Part shown: one piece after another, positions 1 to 6,405 of the stretch
Position numbering within the stretch: position 1 is the first letter of the stretch
Layout: every line of letters begins with the position of its first letter
Assembly (NCBI GenBank): GCA_030427765.1
Contig: JAUICS010000062.1
Span: forward strand, 1-7,287
DNA length: 7,287 bases
Direction of reading: 5' to 3'
Source: Alphaproteobacteria bacterium
Lineage (GTDB): Bacteria; Pseudomonadota; Alphaproteobacteria; Micavibrionales; Micavibrionaceae
Notes under the pieces: generated by a model
Databases searched by the model: none
What the model was told of the DNA's origin: nothing
Seen by the model: only the letters and a program-made list of their open reading frames with translations
Program-made: the position numbers and the translations under genes

Positions 1-215
1 TTTCCATGAGATCCTCTGCGGCACGCCCGACCGTGCGCCGACTGACGCTGCTGTGCCTGGCAATTCTGTTGCCCGCCATGGGCGGTGGATGCATTCGTTG
101 CCGGCGCATTACCGTCCGCACCCATCATTGATTCATATGCGGTACAACCGGACAGGCCAACAACAGCACACAGGGCAGCGGTCAAATTGATAATGCGGAA
201 ACGATTTTTTAACAT
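1..215 (-). CDS. Putative small lipoprotein, N-terminal part, cut by window edge
   Basis: The reading frame starts at ATG 215-213 on the minus strand and stays open for 71 codons to the window edge, so the 3' end is missing. The first 24 residues form a classic lipoprotein signal peptide: a basic start (MLKNRFR), a hydrophobic core (LTAALCAVVG) and the lipobox LSGC with the acylated cysteine at residue 24. This predicts Sec export, processing by signal peptidase II and anchoring in the inner or outer membrane. The mature part begins CTAYESMMGADG and then becomes rich in Gln, Ala, Gly and His, matching no family I recognise. No clear Shine-Dalgarno sequence precedes the ATG. Beyond roughly codon 45 the DNA is GC-rich and all three minus frames are open. 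The last visible codons (AGA, GGA, TCT) look poor in this frame, so a frameshift or different frame use near the edge is possible. The start and signal peptide are well supported; the downstream frame is not. Confidence 0.5.
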   Translation of the reverse strand, partial: MLKNRFRIINLTAALCAVVGLSGCTAYESMMGADGNAPATNASTAHGGQQNCQAQQRQSAHGRACRRGSHG

Positions 216-312
216 AAGATTTGAAATTTGTTAACTGACGTGAAGTATCATAGAATAGAGTAATAGTGATCATGAAATGTCGTCAAGAAGTCACGTGTAA
301 GAGCGGTCAGTG

Positions 313-321
313 TTATCCACA
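313..321 (+). promoter_or_regulatory. Consensus DnaA box (TTATCCACA), isolated
   Basis: The nine bases match the strict DnaA-box consensus TTATNCACA. It lies about 120 bp upstream of the membrane protein gene and about 100 bp upstream of the divergent lipoprotein start. I see no second consensus box in the window, so this is not an origin. It could be a DnaA-regulated promoter site or a chance match. Confidence 0.35.
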
Positions 322-327
322 CACATA

Positions 328-353
328 CGACATCGGCCAGCGACATCGGCCAG
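328..353 (+). repeat. Perfect 13-bp tandem duplication (CGACATCGGCCAG x2)
   Basis: Two identical copies of CGACATCGGCCAG lie directly head to tail at 328-340 and 341-353. The duplication is in the divergent intergenic region, 11 bp upstream of a second, unrelated 13-bp tandem pair. It may be a slippage product or a pair of protein-binding sites on the same helical face offset. No function can be read from it directly. Confidence 0.85.
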
Positions 354-364
354 CATATCGATGA

Positions 365-394
365 CACTGGTCACTGCCACTGGTCATTGCCACT
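365..394 (+). repeat. Imperfect 13-bp tandem repeat (CACTGGTCAYTGC x2 plus partial third copy)
   Basis: Copy one is CACTGGTCACTGC (365-377) and copy two is CACTGGTCATTGC (378-390), followed by CACT (391-394) as the beginning of a third copy. The copies differ by a single C to T change. In copy two this change creates TTGCCA, the likely -35 hexamer of the downstream gene, where copy one has CTGCCA. Confidence 0.8.
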
Positions 395-416
395 AGATTG
401 GCCAATATTTTATAAA
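387..416 (+). promoter_or_regulatory. Likely sigma70-type promoter for the membrane protein gene
   Basis: The -35 element TTGCCA (387-392, 5 of 6 consensus) and the -10 element TATAAA (411-416, 5 of 6) are separated by 18 bp and lie 25 bp upstream of the ATG at 441. The spacer contains a perfect 10-bp palindrome, ATTGGCCAAT (397-406), between the two hexamers, where a repressor could act; that operator role is inference. The -35 is built partly from the second copy of the 13-bp tandem repeat. Confidence 0.55.
397..406. promoter_or_regulatory. 10-bp palindrome ATTGGCCAAT in promoter spacer, possible operator
   Basis: This is a perfect self-complementary decamer sitting between the proposed -35 and -10 hexamers. 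Its position would suit a dimeric repressor. Short palindromes occur by chance, and no second copy is seen in the window, so the regulatory role is only a suggestion. Confidence 0.25.
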
Positions 417-440
417 CAACATACACGGGTGAGGACATAA

Positions 441-1016
441 ATGATCGATCGGCATGAAATCAAACGAAATCTATTAGGTGTATTTGAAATTTGCTTATTT
501 ATGCCAAATGCGGAAAAACGCTTTCAAAACGATTATGATGAAGCCCTGCGCTCATTTTACATACCAATCTTTTTATTTCCGATATCACTGATGATCATCT
601 TTCTGGAACCGCGATTATCAATGATCGACGGATCGGATAACACAATATCCTTTTTATACAGTATGCGTTATGCCTTCTCGATTATGATGTTTCTCGGCAT
701 CGTCTATTTTTTTACATCAAAATTAGGACGCGGCGAATATTTCCTGAAATTTATTACGGCCTATAACTGGATGTCGATTATACCGGCCTGTTTCGCGCTG
801 CCGTTTGTAATGATGCTGGCATTTGGTAATGGGGACTTTGCAGATATGATTCCGTACTACAATGTTCTGATGATATACACCTATGCCTGTATTGCATTTG
901 CAACCATGTTGACGCTCCGCATACCAATTGAGCTCGGCATCTTCATTGTCTTCATATCCATGTTTGTCGATAACGGATCATTCCAGATCATGGAATGGGT
1001 TGGCCAGCAAATATAA
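441..1016 (+). CDS. Multi-pass inner-membrane protein, family not assigned (possibly Yip1-like)
   Basis: The gene encodes 191 residues. The ATG is supported by a strong Shine-Dalgarno sequence, GAGGA at 431-435, 5 nt upstream. A soluble, charged N-terminus (about residues 1-37, with the stretch MPNAEKRFQNDYDEALRSFY) is followed by about five hydrophobic segments near residues 39-56, 73-92, 109-127, 138-158 and 162-176, so it should be an integral inner-membrane protein. The overall shape, an N-terminal amphipathic stretch then four or five helices, resembles small Yip1-domain-type proteins of proteobacteria. I cannot point to a diagnostic motif, so the family call is a guess. There is no catalytic signature. 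It has its own promoter behind tandem repeats and ends 4 bp from the converging transferase gene, so it is probably monocistronic. The coding status is solid; the function is unknown. Confidence 0.85.
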   Translation: MIDRHEIKRNLLGVFEICLFMPNAEKRFQNDYDEALRSFYIPIFLFPISLMIIFLEPRLSMIDGSDNTISFLYSMRYAFSIMMFLGIVYFFTSKLGRGEYFLKFITAYNWMSIIPACFALPFVMMLAFGNGDFADMIPYYNVLMIYTYACIAFATMLTLRIPIELGIFIVFISMFVDNGSFQIMEWVGQQI

Positions 1017-1020
1017 TCGC

Positions 1021-2103
1021 TTAGGAAACAACCATTTTTTTTATGACATCGCGTACGCGGTGCGAATTGAACACGATAGCCGTGTGTATGAGGAGCATCA
1101 AAAGCCAGCACGCGGTAAACGGCCATACAGCCTCCACATATGTATTTATGTACCACGCGACCGCACAATTAATCATATTCAGAATGAGGATTGTCCAGAC
1201 AGATGCGCTAACAGACAGGCCGCTATCTTTCAAAATATAATGTACATGATATCGATCTGCCGAAAACGGATGACGCCTCTCCGACAAACGCTTTGTAAAC
1301 AGTGCGAATGCGTCCATAACCGGAAAGGCCAATATCCACGCAATCGCCATTGGCTCGATACCCGGCTGCGGCGCATCACGCACTGCGTTAATACAAAGCC
1401 ATCCTAAACATACACCCAGCGCCAATGAACCGGAATCACCGATAAAAATACTCGCCTTTTTCCGAAGTGGCGTACGCATATTAAATGCCAGAAATCCAAC
1501 CAATGCGCCAATGATGGCCCATAAAATGATCATATTGGATAACGCACCCGCACTACCTGATAAAATCGCAAGTCCGGTCAGCATAACCGTTGCCACACCA
1601 CCGGATAAACCGTCCAGACCATCAATCATGTTCATGGCGTTTATCAACAAAACCATGCAGAAAATGAAAAACGGATATTCGAAATACCCAAGATACAGCT
1701 TACCCATACCGAACATATCACCCAGATTTGAAATGGCCGCACCGCCTGGAATAACAATCAGTGTCGCGGCAATAATCTGAATAACAAAACGTGCGCTTGG
1801 CGGAATTTCGGCGCGATCATCAACCGCACCTGTAAAGACAAGCAGCAGTAATGCCAACGCAAACGGTGTAAAGGTTTTGTAATCATATCCAAAGGCAAGG
1901 GCCGCGATAATTGCAACAGGAAAAATGACAAGCCCGCCGATTGGCGGGATAAGGTCCTCATGCTGCTTTCGTCCGCCAGGTTTATCAACAAATCCCATTG
2001 CAATTGCAGGGCGGCGCAGGAAAAACAGCAAAAACGCCGTAATAAACGCAGCGGCGATTGAAGGATACATGTAAGAAAAAAGTGATGATGAAAGATCAAT
2101 CAT
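1021..2103 (-). CDS. WecA/TagO-like polyprenyl-phosphate N-acetylhexosamine-1-phosphate transferase
   Basis: This is an integral membrane enzyme of glycosyltransferase family 4 (the MraY/WecA superfamily). It moves a sugar-1-phosphate, most likely GlcNAc-1-P from UDP-GlcNAc, to undecaprenyl phosphate, the first step of O-antigen, enterobacterial-common-antigen-like or other envelope glycan assembly. From the chosen start it has 360 residues, close to E. coli WecA. Visible motifs are GFVDKPGGRKQH (37-48) followed by PPIGG, the DDR site (95-97), NAMNMIDGLDGL (155-166), FIGDSGS (220-226) and the basic HVHYIL loop (286-291) after FSADR. About ten hydrophobic segments separate them. The frame is open upstream to ATG 2175, which would overlap mnmC and add 24 unlikely residues. 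I prefer ATG 2103-2101, which places the first membrane helix correctly, although no clear ribosome site precedes it. It follows mnmC by 43 bp. The exact sugar and pathway cannot be told, since no other glycan genes are visible. Confidence 0.92.
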   Translation of the reverse strand: MIDLSSSLFSYMYPSIAAAFITAFLLFFLRRPAIAMGFVDKPGGRKQHEDLIPPIGGLVIFPVAIIAALAFGYDYKTFTPFALALLLLVFTGAVDDRAEIPPSARFVIQIIAATLIVIPGGAAISNLGDMFGMGKLYLGYFEYPFFIFCMVLLINAMNMIDGLDGLSGGVATVMLTGLAILSGSAGALSNMIILWAIIGALVGFLAFNMRTPLRKKASIFIGDSGSLALGVCLGWLCINAVRDAPQPGIEPMAIAWILAFPVMDAFALFTKRLSERRHPFSADRYHVHYILKDSGLSVSASVWTILILNMINCAVAWYINTYVEAVWPFTACWLLMLLIHTAIVFNSHRVRDVIKKMVVS

Positions 2104-2146
2104 GCATAATTTATACCGCATTTGCGAATATGTGGAAACAAGGATT

Positions 2147-3949
2147 TTAATCTGCCATGTACCGCGCGGGCGCAAGCTGCCGCGCCATTGTCACAGGACA
2201 TAATGATGGGGTGCCGCAAATCATATCCGCAAGATATTCCGCGCCGTAAGATGCCCCGATCATCCCATGGGACCCATACGCCGCACTGACATATAAATTA
2301 TCCCGCCCTGACACCGAACCAATCAACGGTAATTTATCAGGAGTTGTCGTCCGGTAAGATGACCAAAAACCATTTATATCCGTCCCGCGTAACGTACGTT
2401 CAAAAAACCGTTCGTATGTGTGGCGTGTTTGCATGCTATTTTGATACGGAACCGCGGTCATATCACGGTGGAATGTCGCCCCCATTTGCATGGTTCCATT
2501 TACGGAAGGCGAAATGTAACGGTCATATATGATTGTTGTCCTCAAACCCGCCAGATGCTCCGGTGGACGCATATTCATGACCTCACCCGCCAATGGTTTC
2601 AGAACACCGTCTTGGAACCTTAAAAAACGACATACGCCCATCGCATTCGCCAGTACCAATACGTCCGTTTCACTCAGAACATTATCCGCACCATCGTACG
2701 TGCGCCATACGCCTGATGTATGTTCGATACGCCCCACCTCCGCGTTCAAATGCACGTTACGTCCGCACAGCAACGTTGTAACCATCCGCAATGGATTCAC
2801 AATGGCGGCATCCGGAAAATACATGGCATCATGTTCAAGCCTCATATTCGCAATTGATGAAGCCTCCCGCGCGGATACATAGGACATGTGAACGGGCGAC
2901 CAACCCATGCTTGAAAGCGCCTTGGCAAAACGGCGTTCCCGTTTATCATCAATGCATAAATGCAAACTGCCGCAGGGGCGGAACCCGATATCATGTGACG
3001 TATCCGGACTATGGGCCAGATTACGATAAAAACGTACGGCATGGTTAAATGACATGGCATGGTATTCATTCTGTATACCGCGCATGGCAAACGGACGGGG
3101 ATTAAGCATGCCGATTGTATTTCCCGATGCACCCGATGCCAGACAATTTGCTGCCTCCAGCACCGTCACATCCATACCGCGTTTGGATAGGGCATCTGCC
3201 GTTAATGCACCCGCCATCCCGCCACCGATAATTGCGGCAGTTCTTGGCCTGCTTAAAGATTGTTTTTTCAGGTTGCCTAAAAACCGGCCGCGGATCATGT
3301 CACGTTTACGGCCAAACCCTTTTACCTTCTCAACCTCGAAACCGGCCGCTTGCAAACCGCGCCGGACAAAACCGGCGGCGGTAAATGTCGAATATGTCGT
3401 TCCTGAATGACTAAGACGCGCCATATGCACGAACACATCGTCCTGCCACATATCGGGGTTAAGGGACGGGGTAAACCCATCCAGAAACCAGCAATCAACG
3501 GAAAAATCCATATTCTTGAGTGCATCGAGCACATCGTCAAAGATCAACGTTAGATAAATATTCGGCGCGAAGTGAACGCGGTGAAACCCCGGCGTGCGAA
3601 GTGGATAGTTTCGGATAAGCGGGGATATAAAATCACCAAATAATGGCCGCAACACATTTTGTATTGTACGTGCCTCCAGCGGGTATTTTTCGATACTGAT
3701 AAAATTAAGAATACCCTCTTGGCCGGCGGTCTTTTGAAATAATTCTGCGGCCACGATAAAATTCAGACCGGTTCCAAAGCCAAGCTCGCAAACCGTAAAA
3801 TCCGCTTGTCCCATCCACCGCGCCGGCAAATCATTGGCATCCAGAAACACATGACGGGTTTCTGCCAAACCATTCTCACGTGAAAAATACACATCGTTAA
3901 AACGACCCGAAAAAATATCATCCGGTTTTTTTTCTACATCAATGGCCAT
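2147..3949 (-). CDS. mnmC: Bifunctional tRNA 5-methylaminomethyl-2-thiouridine biosynthesis protein MnmC
   Basis: MnmC completes the mnm5(s2)U modification at wobble position 34 of certain tRNAs, downstream of MnmE/MnmG, in the cytoplasm. The N-terminal half is the SAM-dependent methyltransferase (MnmC2, converting nm5U to mnm5U). It shows FNDVYFS near the start, the SAM-binding ELGFGTGLNF (55-64), WFLDGFTPSLNPDMW (154-168) and a FVRRGLQ...GFGRKRDM stretch (194-218), all typical of the family. The C-terminal half is the FAD-dependent oxidoreductase (MnmC1, removing the carboxymethyl group of cmnm5U). It starts with the dinucleotide-binding IIGGGMAG (240-247) and ends with the conserved GSHGMIGASYGAEYLADMICG region. 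At 600 residues it is somewhat shorter than the 668 of E. coli MnmC, but both domains are complete. The ATG at 3949 is accepted because DDVYFS-type family sequence begins about 20 residues in; no strong ribosome site is visible. It is the first gene of a probable two-gene unit with the WecA-like transferase. Confidence 0.95.
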   Translation of the reverse strand: MAIDVEKKPDDIFSGRFNDVYFSRENGLAETRHVFLDANDLPARWMGQADFTVCELGFGTGLNFIVAAELFQKTAGQEGILNFISIEKYPLEARTIQNVLRPLFGDFISPLIRNYPLRTPGFHRVHFAPNIYLTLIFDDVLDALKNMDFSVDCWFLDGFTPSLNPDMWQDDVFVHMARLSHSGTTYSTFTAAGFVRRGLQAAGFEVEKVKGFGRKRDMIRGRFLGNLKKQSLSRPRTAAIIGGGMAGALTADALSKRGMDVTVLEAANCLASGASGNTIGMLNPRPFAMRGIQNEYHAMSFNHAVRFYRNLAHSPDTSHDIGFRPCGSLHLCIDDKRERRFAKALSSMGWSPVHMSYVSAREASSIANMRLEHDAMYFPDAAIVNPLRMVTTLLCGRNVHLNAEVGRIEHTSGVWRTYDGADNVLSETDVLVLANAMGVCRFLRFQDGVLKPLAGEVMNMRPPEHLAGLRTTIIYDRYISPSVNGTMQMGATFHRDMTAVPYQNSMQTRHTYERFFERTLRGTDINGFWSSYRTTTPDKLPLIGSVSGRDNLYVSAAYGSHGMIGASYGAEYLADMICGTPSLCPVTMARQLAPARYMAD

Positions 3950-4034
3950 TTGGTATGGATATTTCTCATCAAAAATTTATTATTGAACCCTAGCTTAGCA
4001 GCATACGCCACGGATATCACAATAGGGACATATC
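3950..4034. promoter_or_regulatory. Divergent intergenic region between mnmC and prlC
   Basis: These 85 bp must carry start signals for both the leftward mnmC unit and rightward prlC. For prlC a ribosome site AGGGA (4024-4028) lies 6 nt before the ATG. A TTGAAC hexamer at 3983-3988 resembles a -35 for the plus strand, but no well-spaced -10 follows. I could not assign a convincing promoter for either direction. Confidence 0.4.
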
Positions 4035-6095
4035 ATGACATCATCTGAAAATATACTTCTATCAAATTTTGACACTCCTAATCAGGCCCCGCCGTTTGAT
4101 AAAGTTTCCGAGGATGATTACCTTCCCGCCATTGAAAAAGGGATTGAACTGGCAAAGGCGCGTATTGAGGACATTAAAAACAATTCTGCTACGCCGGATT
4201 TTGAAAATACCATCCTTGCGCTTGAAACCTGTGATGAAGAATTGTCGCAGGCAACATCCGTATTCTATAACCAGCTGACATGCATGGGTGGTGATACATT
4301 GCATGCACTGAGTGAACAAATCGGTCCGATCAGCGCAAAGTTCTCATCCGATGTGATGCTCGATAAAGATTTGTTCGAACGTGTAAAATCCGTTTACGAC
4401 AAACGGGACACATTAAATCTGAATACAGAACAAAGCACACTTCTAGAAGAAACATATATCGGCTTCGCCAGAAACGGTGCGCAGCTTCCGGAAGATAAAC
4501 AGGCCCGTTTACGTGAAATCAGTGAACGTATGTCTGTGCTTGGACCAGGTTTCATGAACAATGTCAGTAAATCGTCCGAGGCATTTCAGCTAATCCTGAA
4601 TACAGCTGAAGAGATTGCCGGACTGCCGGAATCCATCGTGGCGGCTGCGCGGCACGCGGCGGAGGAAGAGGGTGTTGATGGCAAATACCTGTTCACCCTC
4701 GATATTCCGATGTACCTCCCATTCATGCAATACGCCGAAAACCGCAAATTGCGCGAACAATACTGGCTGCGTTTCTCATCCCGCGCGTGGAAGGATGAGT
4801 ATGATAATAGTGACATTATCCTCGAAATCGTACGTCTGCGGGCGGAGAAGGCAAACTTATTGGGCTTTAACACATTCGCCGATTTCGTTCTGGAACGCCG
4901 CATGGCCGAAGGCGCACAAAATGTCGATACCTTCATCAATAAATTAAAGTCCGCATATAAATCCGCCGCGATCAATGACCTTGATGACCTGAAGTCATTC
5001 GCAAAAAAAGAGGGGCTGGAGGGCGATTTGAAACCATGGGACATCGCATATTATGCCGAAAAACTGAAAAAAGAGCGTTTTGACTTTACCTCCGAAGATG
5101 TACGCCCTTACTTCCCGTTACAAAACGTGCTTGATGGCGTATTCGAACATTTCGGTAAATTATTCAACATCCGTTTTCAAAAGAATGATGATTATCCGAT
5201 CTGGCACGAGGATGTGCAGTCATTCGACGTTTACGAAAAAGACAGCGATAAATTTCTGGGCAGTTTTTATGCCGATTTCCACCCGCGTAAGGGTAAAAAA
5301 GACGGCGCATGGAAAACAAGCTACCGCACGCAGGGCTTGTTTAAAGGCAAAATCGAACGCCCGATTATCGCCATCGTCTGTAACTTCACAAAACCAACGC
5401 CGGACAAACCGTCCCTTTTGACGCATGATGAGGTCCTAACCCTGTTCCACGAAATGGGACACGCCGTGCACGGCCTCCTGTCGGATGTAACGTACCAGTC
5501 ACTTGGCGGCACAAACGTGAAGTGGGATTTTGTCGAGCTTCCGTCGCAAATTCAGGAAAACTGGTGCTACGAAAAAGAAACACTGGATATGTTTGCGCGT
5601 CATTACGAAACGGGTGAACCAATGCCGGAAGAACTTCTGAACAAAATGATCCGTGCCAAAAATTTCATGGCCGGATGGGGCGGTCTACGCCAGACAAACT
5701 TTGCCGCCATGGACATGGCATGGCATACCGCGGACCCGAACGAAATTACAAGTGTCGAGGATTTTGAAGATGAAGTTACAAAAGAGACGCGCCTGTTTGA
5801 ACGGATGGGCGGCCCGTCATCAAACGCATTCGCCCATATCTTTGCCGGTGGCTACGCCGCCGGATATTACAGTTATAAATGGGCAGAGGTTCTGGATGCA
5901 GATGCATTCGAATACTTCAAAGAAACCGGTTTGTATAACCGCAAAACGGCGGATAAATACAAGGACGAAATCCTGACAAAAGGCGGCAGTGAACATCCAA
6001 GCGTTCTCTACAAACGTTTCCGTGGCCGCGACGCCGATCCGGATTCATTGTTCCGCCGTGAAGGACTGGACCTGAAATCCTCAAAAGCCGCGTAA
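4035..6095 (+). CDS. prlC: Oligopeptidase A, M3 family zinc metallopeptidase (PrlC/OpdA)
   Basis: This is a cytoplasmic zinc endopeptidase that degrades short peptides, including cleaved signal peptides in E. coli, where OpdA is the prlC product. It has 686 residues against about 680 in E. coli, so it is full length. The zinc motif HEMGH is at 472-476 (His472 and His476 as ligands, Glu473 as catalytic base). The third ligand is Glu501 in DFVELPSQ, 29 residues after the first His, the spacing known from thimet oligopeptidase. The C-terminal block AGGYAAGYYSYKWAEVLDAD supplies the conserved substrate-binding tyrosines, and the ending GGSEHPSVLYKRFRGRD is characteristic of the OpdA branch rather than Dcp or PepF. 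The N-terminal 200 residues are the mostly helical M3 lid domain. There is no signal peptide. The start is supported by AGGGA 6 nt upstream. It is transcribed away from mnmC and seems monocistronic. No plus-strand terminator with a U-run is seen after the stop. Confidence 0.95.
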   Translation: MTSSENILLSNFDTPNQAPPFDKVSEDDYLPAIEKGIELAKARIEDIKNNSATPDFENTILALETCDEELSQATSVFYNQLTCMGGDTLHALSEQIGPISAKFSSDVMLDKDLFERVKSVYDKRDTLNLNTEQSTLLEETYIGFARNGAQLPEDKQARLREISERMSVLGPGFMNNVSKSSEAFQLILNTAEEIAGLPESIVAAARHAAEEEGVDGKYLFTLDIPMYLPFMQYAENRKLREQYWLRFSSRAWKDEYDNSDIILEIVRLRAEKANLLGFNTFADFVLERRMAEGAQNVDTFINKLKSAYKSAAINDLDDLKSFAKKEGLEGDLKPWDIAYYAEKLKKERFDFTSEDVRPYFPLQNVLDGVFEHFGKLFNIRFQKNDDYPIWHEDVQSFDVYEKDSDKFLGSFYADFHPRKGKKDGAWKTSYRTQGLFKGKIERPIIAIVCNFTKPTPDKPSLLTHDEVLTLFHEMGHAVHGLLSDVTYQSLGGTNVKWDFVELPSQIQENWCYEKETLDMFARHYETGEPMPEELLNKMIRAKNFMAGWGGLRQTNFAAMDMAWHTADPNEITSVEDFEDEVTKETRLFERMGGPSSNAFAHIFAGGYAAGYYSYKWAEVLDADAFEYFKETGLYNRKTADKYKDEILTKGGSEHPSVLYKRFRGRDADPDSLFRREGLDLKSSKAA

Positions 6096-6126
6096 TCAAA
6101 AAATACGCAAGGGCAAAAAAAGTGGC

Positions 6127-6154
6127 AAAAAAAATGGTTGCCATAAAGGCAACC
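6127..6154 (-). terminator. Intrinsic terminator hairpin, oriented for the minus strand
   Basis: GGTTGCC (6136-6142) and GGCAACC (6148-6154) form a perfect 7-bp stem with the 5-nt loop ATAAA. On the minus strand the stem is followed, after one A, by eight T residues (complement of 6127-6134), the canonical intrinsic terminator layout. On the plus strand the hairpin is preceded by A residues and followed by TAGTCATG, with no U-run, so it fits prlC termination poorly even though it lies 41 bp after the prlC stop. It therefore implies a leftward transcript entering from above 6154, or protects prlC from such transcription. Confidence 0.65.
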
Positions 6155-6210
6155 TAGTCATGCGTGTGGGGTTAAATAACGAATATCTTAATCATTTAGG
6201 CCAAGTCGCC

Positions 6211-6327
6211 CTAGGAAGGTCTCAAGATATCAAGTAAATGTTCAGCATTCCGGTACATAACGTTTTTTAGTGACACCCTATATTTCTTTGCCGCTTGCCC
6301 GAACAAGATTTTATGAGGGCTGAACAT
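6211..6327 (-). CDS. Possible 38-residue small protein, unsupported by homology
   Basis: A minus-strand ORF runs from ATG 6327-6325 to TAG at 6213-6211. The peptide starts MFSPHKILFGQAAKKYRVS and ends HLLDILRPS. It is basic in the first two thirds, with no signal peptide or membrane segment, and I recognise no family. TAAGG lies about 10 nt before the ATG as a modest ribosome site. A stronger AAGGAG is further up, inside a four-codon in-frame mini-ORF (MKEK then stop) that itself has GGAG before it. Codon use (AGG, AGA, CTA, CCT) differs from the flanking long genes, which argues against a normal housekeeping gene. The start codon lies inside the right arm of the 13-bp inverted repeat, and codons 27-31 make the other arm, so in RNA the start would be paired. 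It ends about 57 bp before the minus-strand terminator hairpin. It may well be a chance ORF within a structured RNA. Confidence 0.25.
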   Translation of the reverse strand: MFSPHKILFGQAAKKYRVSLKNVMYRNAEHLLDILRPS

Positions 6328-6331
6328 TTAC
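6234..6331. repeat. Perfect 13-bp inverted repeat, arms 72 nt apart, flanked by CAA on both sides
   Basis: The arms are GTAAATGTTCAGC (6234-6246) and GCTGAACATTTAC (6319-6331), exact reverse complements. The trinucleotide CAA stands immediately outside each arm (6231-6233 and 6332-6334) in the same orientation. This could be the base stem of a structured RNA, or the terminal inverted repeats of a 98-bp non-autonomous element with a 3-bp target duplication. The interior has one smaller possible hairpin, CTTG (6294-6297) with CAAG (6304-6307). Confidence 0.7.
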
Positions 6332-6359
6332 CAAATACCTTATTTCTCCTTCATTTGGT
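6330..6359. repeat. 7-bp inverted repeat ACCAAAT/ATTTGGT next to the 13-bp arm
   Basis: ACCAAAT (6330-6336) and ATTTGGT (6353-6359) can form a 7-bp stem with a 16-nt loop. On the minus strand the loop carries AAGGAG. Its left arm overlaps the 13-bp inverted repeat arm by two bases, so in RNA the two stems would either stack with slight trimming or compete. Confidence 0.45.
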
Positions 6360-6405
6360 GGTATCTCCGTGGTTATTATCGCTCGTTTTTGCTTTCCATG
6401 ATCAA

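Noticed and set aside
313..353. A replication origin, from a DnaA box next to 13-mers
   Set aside because: Only one box is present and the 13-mers are GC-rich rather than AT-rich unwinding repeats; no dnaA, parAB or other origin-linked gene is nearby.
272..364. 30-codon plus ORF with several cysteines in the divergent control region
   Set aside because: It has no ribosome site, runs straight through the tandem repeats and overlaps the DnaA-box stretch; probably a chance ORF.
2104..2175. Upstream extension of the WecA-like gene to ATG 2175, overlapping mnmC
   Set aside because: The extra 24 residues are unlike family N-termini and have no ribosome site; the start at 2103 places the first helix and the GFVDKP motif at usual distances.
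6136..6154. Hairpin as the rho-independent terminator of prlC on the plus strand
   Set aside because: No T-run follows it on the plus strand; the run of eight lies on the other side, so it fits minus-strand transcription.
6240..6330. 6S RNA, based on a TGTTCGGGCAAGCGG stretch on the minus strand resembling the E. coli 6S start
   Set aside because: Only a short resemblance; I could not trace the 6S long bubble and closing stem, and the 13-bp stem encloses the wrong size of loop.
6234..6331. Integron attC site formed by the inverted repeat
   Set aside because: The arms lack the RYYYAAC and GTTRRRY core ends and no integrase or cassette array is present.
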